From contig JABMSA010000475.1 in assembly GCA_013202185.1 (NCBI GenBank), positions 1-5,105 of the forward strand: 5,105 nt of DNA. Reading direction: 5' to 3'. A model generated the notes under the pieces. It was not told where the DNA came from. It ran no database searches and saw only the letters and a list, made by a program, of their open reading frames with translations. The position numbers and the translations under genes are program-made. Positions 1 to 5,105 of the stretch are shown here, piece by piece; position 1 is the first letter of the stretch; each line of letters starts with the position of its first letter. The DNA comes from Planctomycetota bacterium. Lineage in GTDB: Bacteria > Planctomycetota > PUPC01 > JABMSA01.

Positions 1-1073
1 GGGTCGCCGGCATCGATGCATGGGCTGGCAACGCCGTCGAACGCCCACGCGCCCGCACCGGTGTTGGCGTATGAATCCCATCGGCCATATCGGGATTTCA
101 GGTGATAATCGCCGCCGTCTGCATCGGCAAAAAGCGGATCGAGGTCGATGTTGCCCGGCCCCCACACGAGCGTGCTGCCGATTGGCGCGGCCGCGTCGGC
201 CTGCCCGCCCTCGACGTCGCAATAGCTGACCGACAGCGATGATCCATGCCGTGAACCCGCCGCGAGGGCGATCTGGGCGCCCTGAGCGGCCGAGTTGCCC
301 CACACGATGCTGTTGATCAGTGATGGCGCAGACAGATCGACTACATATATGCCGCCGCCGACGCTCGCTCTGTTGCCGGTGATTGTGTTGTTGGCCATCG
401 GCGGAGACGAAGTCCAGTGAATGGCTATGCCGCCGCCCTTGTCAGCGGCTTCATTGTCCGCGATCACGTTGTTCGTGATCGTGGGTGAGGACACCGACCG
501 GCAGTAGATGCCGCCCCCGAACAGTCCTGCCTCGTTGCCGGTGATGACGTTGCCGGTGATTATCGGCGAAGCGGAGAAGCATGATATTCCCGCGCCGCTC
601 TCGCCGACGGCCGTGTTGTCGATGATGATGTTGTTCGCGATTGTCGGGGTGGACGAGAAAAAGCACACGATGCCCGGGTTGCCGCGGGTTATTGTAAAGC
701 CCTCCACGACGGCATCGAAGCCTTCGCCGGCGCCGAACACCAATCCGGCCGCCGCCTCGCAGTCGATGATGCAGGCCTCGGGGCCGTTGCTCGATGTGAG
801 TGTGATGACCTTCCCGGCAAAACTGAGATCGCGATTGCCGGCGCCGCTGTAGGTGCCGTCGAGCACAATGACGGTATCGCCGTTCACGGCGGCGTCGATG
901 CCTTCCTGAATCGCATCGAAGGGGTGGGCTGCCGAGCCGTCTTCAGCGGGATCGTTCACGTCGTCAACGTACCAGGCGGCGCCGGCCGACGCCTCTTCGC
1001 TGCAGAAAAGAGCCCCGCAGGCACAGGCGAGCGCGCCAACCAGCAACGCGGACAGGGTGGAGGAGCCGATCAT
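1..1073 (-). CDS. Secreted right-handed parallel beta-helix repeat protein (C-terminus outside window)
   Basis: The frame gives 357 residues and is still open at the window edge. The start is ATG at 1073-1071: an in-frame TAG lies four codons upstream with no other start between, and AGGA sits 7 nt before the ATG. Residues 1-30 form a hydrophobic export signal with likely cleavage after the ASA at 28-30. It has no Lys or Arg before the hydrophobic core, which is unusual. The mature protein opens with WYVDD (34-38), followed by GDTVIVLDGTY (65-75) and CIIDC (101-105). Five rungs of about 27 residues follow (140-273), with Asn ladders (NN, GN, DN) and GGGI turns, then SPCIDAGD (350-357). These features are typical of PbH1/DUF1565-like parallel beta-helix proteins in Planctomycetota. 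Such folds often bind or cleave polysaccharide or act as surface adhesins, but no catalytic set is recognisable, so the function is unknown. A sorting or anchor domain may lie beyond the window. Confidence 0.9.
   Translation of the reverse strand, partial: MIGSSTLSALLVGALACACGALFCSEEASAGAAWYVDDVNDPAEDGSAAHPFDAIQEGIDAAVNGDTVIVLDGTYSGAGNRDLSFAGKVITLTSSNGPEACIIDCEAAAGLVFGAGEGFDAVVEGFTITRGNPGIVCFFSSTPTIANNIIIDNTAVGESGAGISCFSASPIITGNVITGNEAGLFGGGIYCRSVSSPTITNNVIADNEAADKGGGIAIHWTSSPPMANNTITGNRASVGGGIYVVDLSAPSLINSIVWGNSAAQGAQIALAAGSRHGSSLSVSYCDVEGGQADAAAPIGSTLVWGPGNIDLDPLFADADGGDYHLKSRYGRWDSYANTGAGAWAFDGVASPCIDAGD
255..656 (-). repeat. Five beta-helix rungs, about 81 bp each, within the minus-strand gene
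   Basis: The reverse-strand translation shows five imperfect tandem units. The marker proline after the Ser/Ala/Thr turn falls at residues 143, 170, 197, 224 and 250, giving spacings of 27, 27, 27 and 26 residues. Each unit reads roughly S-x-P-x-hydrophobic-x-N/G-N-x-I-x-x-N, then a small-residue stretch, and in three units a GGGI strand. The DNA units are diverged, so this is an old protein repeat rather than a recent tandem duplication. The period slightly exceeds the 22-25 residues of classical pectate-lyase-like coils, which leaves room for a longer turn per rung. Confidence 0.85.
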
Positions 1074-1080
1074 TACTGCG

Positions 1081-1084
1081 TCCT
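1081..1084 (-). promoter_or_regulatory. Ribosome binding site of the beta-helix gene
   Basis: On the minus strand AGGA ends 7 nt before the ATG at 1073. It is short, but correctly spaced. It partly overlaps the in-frame TAG (1085-1083) that rules out any upstream start. Confidence 0.55.
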
Positions 1085-1112
1085 AGTCGAATCCGCAATG
1101 TACTAGCGCAAG

Positions 1113-1140
1113 GAGCCGCTGCAGCCGCCTCTGCCGGCTC
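1113..1140 (-). other. Bulged hairpin in the leader of the beta-helix mRNA
   Basis: GAGCCG (1113-1118) pairs with CGGCTC (1135-1140). Inside it GCAG (1121-1124) pairs with CTGC (1131-1134). This gives a 10-bp, very GC-rich stem with a 2-nt bulge and a 6-nt loop. In the predicted minus-strand transcript it lies in the 5' leader, about 40 nt before the start codon. There is no following U-run in the minus direction, so it is not a standard terminator. It could stabilise the message or affect initiation, or be a chance product of GC-rich sequence. Confidence 0.4.
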
Positions 1141-1183
1141 GGGCGGCCGTGGAGGTCCTCGCCAAGAACAAACACATTTCCCT

Positions 1184-1245
1184 ATTATAAGATACAACAT
1201 GAAACCGGTTTTGTCAAGGAAAACCGCAAGAAAAAACAAAAATAC
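1184..1245 (-). promoter_or_regulatory. Sigma70-like promoter with UP-like tract for the beta-helix gene
   Basis: On the minus strand a perfect TTGACA (-35, positions 1217-1212) is followed by a 17-bp spacer and TATCTT (-10, 1194-1189, four of six consensus matches). A perfect TATAAT (1189-1184) overlaps downstream but sits 22 bp from the -35, too far for a standard pair. Upstream of the -35, positions 1220-1245 read as T-rich runs on this strand, as expected of an UP element contacting the RNA polymerase alpha subunit. Transcription should begin near 1182, leaving a leader of about 110 nt. This is the best promoter in the window. Confidence 0.7.
1202..1211. promoter_or_regulatory. Palindrome AAACCGGTTT inside the promoter spacer (operator candidate)
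   Basis: A perfect 10-bp palindrome fills the part of the 17-bp spacer next to the -35 box of the minus-strand promoter. A dimeric regulator bound here would block or reshape polymerase binding. No regulator gene is in the window and the palindrome is short, so an operator role is only a suggestion. Confidence 0.35.
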
Positions 1246-1321
1246 GCCACTGTCGTTTCGGACCGGCACGGCCTGCCGTACCCCGTATCCCCGGTGTGTG
1301 GGGGAGGGTTGCATTTTTCTC

Positions 1322-1350
1322 TTGCCTTTGCAGGCAGTTTCTACTACAGT
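1322..1350 (+). promoter_or_regulatory. Weak promoter candidate for the large plus-strand gene
   Basis: TTGCCT (1322-1327, four of six matches to the -35 consensus) is separated by exactly 17 bp from TACAGT (1345-1350, four of six matches to the -10). Initiation would be near 1357, leaving a leader of about 110 nt before the ATG at 1469. A small inverted repeat (TGCCT 1323-1327 with AGGCA 1332-1336) overlaps the -35 and spacer. Matches at this level occur by chance, so an alternative sigma factor or another start site is possible. Confidence 0.3.
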
Positions 1351-1392
1351 TTTGCTTAATGAGCCTCTTAGGCCCGGTAGAAAAAAAGCTCC

Positions 1393-1404
1393 GGGGAATT
1401 CCCC
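1393..1404. promoter_or_regulatory. Perfect 12-bp palindrome GGGGAATTCCCC
   Basis: This uninterrupted palindrome lies 64 nt upstream of the plus-strand start. As DNA it could be an operator for a dimeric protein. As RNA it could form a GGGG/CCCC stem closing an AAUU loop in the leader. It does not precede a U-run on either strand, so it is not a normal intrinsic terminator. Confidence 0.35.
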
Positions 1405-1426
1405 TCAGATCGGTTCCAGCAAGGCC

Positions 1427-1446
1427 GGCGCACATATTTACGCGCC
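1427..1446 (+). other. Small leader hairpin just upstream of the Shine-Dalgarno
   Basis: GGCGC (1427-1431) pairs with GCGCC (1442-1446) around an AT-rich 10-nt loop. It ends 10 nt before the AAGGAG. It leaves the ribosome site free, so it might mark the upstream edge of an open initiation region. The stem is short. Confidence 0.25.
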
Positions 1447-1456
1447 CAATTTTCCG

Positions 1457-1462
1457 AAGGAG
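1457..1462 (+). promoter_or_regulatory. Strong Shine-Dalgarno AAGGAG that decides the start of the large gene
   Basis: AAGGAG ends 6 nt before the ATG at 1469, which is ideal spacing. An in-frame ATG at 1463 directly abuts the AAGGAG with zero spacing, so it is a poor initiator. Starting at 1469 also gives a clean MKK signal-peptide N-terminus. Confidence 0.8.
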
Positions 1463-1468
1463 ATGGCC

Positions 1469-4400
1469 ATGAAAAAGTTCGCTGTTGCTGGATTGCTGCT
1501 CATTGTGGTTGCTGCTGCGGCCGCCGCAACGGAAACCGAAAACAACATCGTGCGGATTCTACCCGCGCCCGACAAAGTGAACATCGACGGCAGGCCCAAC
1601 GACTGGGACCTGTCGGGCGGGGTGTTCGTCTGCGGCAATGTGGAGAATCTGCGCGACGAGTTCAGCTCGTGGCTCCACCTGATGTACGATGACCATTATC
1701 TTTACGTCCTCGCACGCGTCAAAGACAAGCACCCGCTGGTCAACTCGCGCGGCGCCAACGCACCCGCCGAGAACAAGCGCGACCCCCGCCAGATCCACGG
1801 CGATTCGCTCACTATGCGAATCATCGCCAACCACGGCAAGCCCGGCGAAGTCGTCTCGCACATTACCCTTCGCCAGGGCAAAGACAACGCAGACATCATG
1901 GGCCTCTCCTACGGCGTTCTCAGTAACGAAGGCAAGATCGAAGACCTGCAGAAGGTCGCCGCGCGGCAGGCGTTCCTCGAGAACGCCGACGGCAAGGGCT
2001 ACACACACGAGATCCGCATTCCGCTGATCCTCCTCAAAGACAAGCAGTGGCGCGATGCCAACACCAGGGACGCCGGCTCGTTGGGGGCCCTCCAGAAAGC
2101 TGCCGGCGCATTCAAGGCCGGCGACGGCCTCACGCTCACGGTCAAGCAGTCATTCTCCTGGAGCTACGCGACGAAGGATATTTTCAAGGCGGGCGTCACG
2201 CCGGACCGCACCTTCACGGACCGGGCGACAAACTGCTGGGGGCTGGCCACCTTCGAAACGAAGGGCCGCGTCGCTCCGCAGCACGTGCGGCTGTCCAACG
2301 GCCGAGAGTTTCCCGTCGCGCTCAACAACGGCGCTCTCGCCATCGATTGGACCGGCCTGGAAGACGGCACAGGATTCAAGCCCATCACGTTCACAATGCC
2401 TGAAGACGGCTACGTGTCGCTCAACATAAAGAACGCCGACGGCGTGGTGGTGCGCCAACTGCTCACCGCCAACGAAACGGCCAAGGGCGAGCAAACGGTG
2501 GCGTGGGACGGCCTCACCACGCCCGCGTGGACCACCCCCGGGGCGGCGGTCGAGCCGGGTGAATACACCTGGAGCGCCATCTGGCACAAGGGCATCGGGC
2601 TTCGATTGCGCGGCTGGGCCTATCACGGCCCGAGCGATCCGTGGGACAACGGCCCGACGGCCTACTGGGGGGGCGATCACGCCTTGCCCGTCGATTGCGT
2701 TGCCGACGACGACAAGGTTTACCTCGCCTGGGCCGGTGCGGAGGCCGGCAAGGCCGTGGTGGCGTGCGGCCTCGACGACGACGTGCGCTGGGCGGCCGGC
2801 TACCACTTCAACGGCGTGATCCGCATGGCCCTCGACGGCGACATGCTATACTATGTCAACGGCGCCGATCTCAAGCGCGTCAGCATCGAGAACGGCAAGC
2901 CCGTCAATTGGCCCGGCACCAACTCCGGCACTCTCGAAATGGCCACCTTCTGGGGCGATCAACAAGGCATGCCGTCGAGGCTCAACCACAACACTGAAGG
3001 AATGGCCTCGTGGAACGGCAAGCTCTTCTTCAGCTTCTCTACCTGGTGGTTTGAAAAGCGCGACATCACAAACTGGCGCAGCCTCCTGGCGCAAATCTAC
3101 GCCGGCTCGCAGCCCGGCCCCGCGGAGAATCCCGTTAGTAAGGCAATCTGGGATAAGCTCGACGACCGCTGCCGGCAACTCATCCCCCGGTACCTAAAGG
3201 TCGAGATATCCGAAAAGGAAACCTTCAGGAAACCCGGTTACAATATCTCCGACGTCCAAAGCGTAACAATCAAGGCACTCGCGGGCCTTCTTAACGACAA
3301 GACCCTGGTCAAGGGCGCCGAAGAAATGCCGGATGACGCGCGCCGCCAGGCCAACCGCCGCCTCATCGAGAAGATGTATCCCGATACGATCATCACGGCC
3401 AACACCGATTTCGTCGCCGTGGTCGACGCCAAAACCGGTAAGCTGCTCAAGATGATGGAACTCCCGTCGCCCGGCAAGATGGTCGCAGTCGATGAAAACA
3501 CAATCTACATCTTCTCCGAGCGCAACAAGCTGCTGGCGCTCAACCCCAACACCGGCGACACGCGCGTGGTGCTCACAGGCCTGGAGAACAACGGCGCACT
3601 CACCGTGGGCGACGACGGCGATATATACGTGGCCATCTCCCGGCCCGACAACCAGATTCGCGTGTACAGCCCCGACGGCAAGCTCCTGCGTACGATCGCA
3701 AAGAAGGCCGGCCGACAGACAAAGGGCCCGTGGGACCCCGACACCCTCAGCGCACCCTGGGGCATGGTAATCGACGCGCGCGGAAGGCTCTGGGTGGCCG
3801 AGACGGATTTAGTGCCCAAGCGATTCAGCATCTGGAATCCGAAGACCGGCGAGTTCATCAAGGAATACCTCGGCCCCACACACTACGGCGGCGGCGGGGC
3901 GATCAGCCTGCGCGACCCCAACGTCATGACCGGTGAAGGCTGCGAGTTCAGAATCGACCCGAAGACCGGCCGGGCAACCTTTGTGGGGATCGTCACGCAG
4001 GATGTCTTCCACGGAATCACGCGCTTCTGCGAGGGGGCCAACGGCAAGGAATACTTCGCCGGCACATTCGCCGGCCGAATGTGGGGGGCCAGCGCACCGA
4101 CGCAGATCAGAATCCGGGAGCGCCTCGGCGAGGCCAAGTATGCATTAAGAGCAACGATCATGGCCACCAAGGGCAAAACGTTTTTCTGGGCGGACGAGAA
4201 CGGCGATGAAAAGGAACAGCCCCAAGAGGTCGCCTCGCTCCCGATGCTGCTCCAGGTTGGCGGTTACGGTGGCGGCACCGGGAACCCATGGTCAATCAAC
4301 ATGAATACCGACCTCACATTCTACGGCGGCCACCAGGAAAAGGGCGTGCAGATAAAGGTAGGCGGCTTCACCAAGTGCGGCGCACCCAAGTACGACCTCG

Positions 4401-5105
4401 AAAACATCAAAGAACTGCCCCCCATCAGCGGCGGAGCGCTTTCGTCGCCCGACAATCGCCTCGTCGTCTCGTGCGACGCCGGCGCCAAGCTCTTCAGATG
4501 TTACGAAGTCGGAACCGGCAAGCTGCTGTGGACGTATCCCAACCGCTGGCACGGCGTACACGGATCGCATCGCGCGCCGGGGCCGGCCGTCGGCCTGATT
4601 CGCGGCGCCTACGGATTCGTCGGCAACGCCGAGCTGCCCAAGCCAATCGGCGCATTCTGGGTCATCAACTCCAACGTCGGAGAGTGGCACGTACTCACCG
4701 AAGACGGCTACTACCTCACGAGGCTTTTTCAGGGCGACTCCAACAAACACGAGTGGCCCAAGGAGGCCGTGCCCGGGGCGGTGCTGGACAACGTCCCGTC
4801 GGGGCGCGGCGGCGAAGACTTCGGCGGATCGATGATCCAAGGCAAAGACGGCAAGATCTACATCGAGGCCGGAAAGCTCGCGCTCTGGAACGTCGAGGTC
4901 GTCGGTCTCGAAAACGTCAAAGAGATCAAGGGCGGAAAAGTGACCATCACCGCAGGCGACACCCTCCGGGCCGAGATCATTCGCGGCCGGGGGCTGCAAA
5001 CCGTGGCCGAAGCCAAGAGCACAACCGTCAAGAAGCTCGCGCCAAAGTTCACCGGAAAAATCAACAACGATTTCAAGGGGGCAAAGATCGTCAGCTACAA
5101 CAAAC
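1469..5105 (+). CDS. Large exported multidomain protein: CBM9-like, FlgD-like Ig and beta-propeller repeats (C-terminus outside window)
   Basis: The frame encodes 1212 residues with no stop and no break. Residues 1-20 are a Sec signal peptide (MKKF, LLLIVV core, Ala run). Residues 28-262 resemble a CBM9/DOMON-like beta-sandwich: VNIDGRPNDW (37-46), YLYVLARVKD (77-86), HGDS (110-113), HEIRIPL (180-186). Residues 303-372 look like a FlgD-type Ig domain (DGYVSLNI; later VEPGEYTW at 361-368). WGGDH (400-404) opens propeller-like blades. A charged, probably helical segment follows at 536-640. NHL/PQQ-like blades then run from 640 to about 1145, with TG/DG turns near 657, 696, 737, 794 and 834, PWGMVIDARGRLWVAE (763-778) and an EF-hand-like loop (909-920). 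Residues 1192-1212 may begin another CBM9-like domain. I know similar uncharacterised proteins from planctomycete-type bacteria. No catalytic centre is evident. A carbohydrate-binding, periplasmic or surface role is inference. BamB-like scaffolding is an alternative. Confidence 0.9.
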   Translation, partial: MKKFAVAGLLLIVVAAAAAATETENNIVRILPAPDKVNIDGRPNDWDLSGGVFVCGNVENLRDEFSSWLHLMYDDHYLYVLARVKDKHPLVNSRGANAPAENKRDPRQIHGDSLTMRIIANHGKPGEVVSHITLRQGKDNADIMGLSYGVLSNEGKIEDLQKVAARQAFLENADGKGYTHEIRIPLILLKDKQWRDANTRDAGSLGALQKAAGAFKAGDGLTLTVKQSFSWSYATKDIFKAGVTPDRTFTDRATNCWGLATFETKGRVAPQHVRLSNGREFPVALNNGALAIDWTGLEDGTGFKPITFTMPEDGYVSLNIKNADGVVVRQLLTANETAKGEQTVAWDGLTTPAWTTPGAAVEPGEYTWSAIWHKGIGLRLRGWAYHGPSDPWDNGPTAYWGGDHALPVDCVADDDKVYLAWAGAEAGKAVVACGLDDDVRWAAGYHFNGVIRMALDGDMLYYVNGADLKRVSIENGKPVNWPGTNSGTLEMATFWGDQQGMPSRLNHNTEGMASWNGKLFFSFSTWWFEKRDITNWRSLLAQIYAGSQPGPAENPVSKAIWDKLDDRCRQLIPRYLKVEISEKETFRKPGYNISDVQSVTIKALAGLLNDKTLVKGAEEMPDDARRQANRRLIEKMYPDTIITANTDFVAVVDAKTGKLLKMMELPSPGKMVAVDENTIYIFSERNKLLALNPNTGDTRVVLTGLENNGALTVGDDGDIYVAISRPDNQIRVYSPDGKLLRTIAKKAGRQTKGPWDPDTLSAPWGMVIDARGRLWVAETDLVPKRFSIWNPKTGEFIKEYLGPTHYGGGGAISLRDPNVMTGEGCEFRIDPKTGRATFVGIVTQDVFHGITRFCEGANGKEYFAGTFAGRMWGASAPTQIRIRERLGEAKYALRATIMATKGKTFFWADENGDEKEQPQEVASLPMLLQVGGYGGGTGNPWSINMNTDLTFYGGHQEKGVQIKVGGFTKCGAPKYDLENIKELPPISGGALSSPDNRLVVSCDAGAKLFRCYEVGTGKLLWTYPNRWHGVHGSHRAPGPAVGLIRGAYGFVGNAELPKPIGAFWVINSNVGEWHVLTEDGYYLTRLFQGDSNKHEWPKEAVPGAVLDNVPSGRGGEDFGGSMIQGKDGKIYIEAGKLALWNVEVVGLENVKEIKGGKVTITAGDTLRAEIIRGRGLQTVAEAKSTTVKKLAPKFTGKINNDFKGAKIVSYNK

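Larger units (their letters stand above)
1074..1468. other. Divergent intergenic control region
   Basis: These 395 bp separate the two gene starts and contain no convincing gene. Short open frames here lack ribosome sites and protein-like composition. The segment is less GC-rich than the flanking genes in parts, notably 1171-1245 and 1310-1360, and it concentrates the inverted repeats and promoter-like elements of the window. Because both genes point away from it, it must hold the 5' control signals of both, unless a transcript enters from elsewhere. Confidence 0.85.

Noticed and set aside
508..852. Open frame of 114 residues on the plus strand
   Set aside because: It is antisense to the beta-helix rungs. 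Its Pro/Ser/Met-rich repeated composition is a mirror of the repeats on the true strand.
1184..1189. Perfect TATAAT on the minus strand as the -10 for the TTGACA at 1212-1217
   Set aside because: The spacer would be 22 bp, too long for normal sigma70 promoters. TATCTT at 17 bp is preferred, though a -35-independent start from TATAAT cannot be excluded.
964..1314. Open frame of 116 residues on the minus strand covering the intergenic gap
   Set aside because: It overlaps the beta-helix start in another frame, spans the promoter and hairpin, and has low-complexity Ala/Arg/Pro sequence.
1381..1404. A-run followed by a GGGG/CCCC palindrome as an intrinsic terminator on the minus strand
   Set aside because: The geometry (stem then U-run on the minus strand) is superficially right, but the stem is only 4 bp and no minus-strand gene lies upstream of it in the window.
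1463..1465. Alternative ATG start for the large protein, two codons upstream
   Set aside because: It directly abuts AAGGAG with no spacing. The ATG at 1469 has 6-nt spacing and gives a standard MKK signal peptide.
1559..2008. Open frame of 149 residues on the minus strand
   Set aside because: It is a shadow of the CBM9-like domain, with no independent promoter or ribosome site recognised.
2150..2806. Open frame of 218 residues on the minus strand
   Set aside because: It is antisense to the CBM9-like and FlgD-like part of the large gene. Its translation is rich in Val, Gly, Arg and His, typical of shadow frames.
4292..4999. Open frame of 235 residues on the minus strand
   Set aside because: It lies fully antisense to the large plus-strand gene. 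GC-rich codon use opens this frame. The plus frame shows clear propeller motifs here, while the minus translation shows no domain pattern.
1..5105. CRISPR array, tRNA or rRNA, transposase, toxin-antitoxin or defence genes
   Set aside because: I found no direct repeats with uniform spacers, no tRNA-like cloverleaf sequence and no motifs of these families. The only repeats are diverged protein-coding units.

Overview
The window holds the 5' parts of two divergently transcribed genes for exported proteins, separated by a 395-bp regulatory gap. Both genes run off the window, so neither C-terminus is visible. Coding DNA is GC-rich with GC-ending codons. The gap contains AT-rich tracts. The left gene has features typical of secreted parallel beta-helix proteins from Planctomycetota (Phycisphaerae-like) and related PVC-group or sediment metagenome bacteria: a WYVDD start to the mature protein, a GDTVIVLDGTY segment, a CIIDC turn, NNxIxxNxA-type rungs and an SPCIDAGD end. 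The right gene is a large exported protein with a CBM9-like domain and beta-propeller repeats, an architecture I also associate with that group. The taxonomic call is inference from protein style, because no marker gene is present.

Layout: positions 1-1073 (minus strand) encode the first 357 residues of a right-handed parallel beta-helix protein with five visible rungs of about 27 residues. Positions 1074-1468 are non-coding. They hold a convincing sigma70-like promoter for the minus gene (TTGACA, 17-bp spacer, TATCTT, with a T-rich UP-like tract upstream), a perfect palindrome inside its spacer, a hairpin in the minus-strand leader, a weaker plus-strand promoter candidate, two inverted repeats in the plus-strand leader and a strong Shine-Dalgarno for the right gene. 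Positions 1469-5105 (plus strand) are one uninterrupted frame of 1212 codons with no stop. The order is signal peptide, CBM9-like domain, FlgD-like Ig domain, beta-propeller blades, a helical charged insertion, more NHL/PQQ-like blades with an EF-hand-like loop, and what looks like the start of a further domain.

Both products are predicted to be exported and to work at the cell surface or outside the cell, plausibly in binding or processing carbohydrate, but no catalytic residue set is visible. The shared gap would allow joint regulation, though the two promoters are of unequal apparent strength. I see no RNA gene, mobile element, CRISPR array, defence system or recognisable biosynthetic cluster. 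The most unusual items are the architecture of the large protein and the structured divergent control region.
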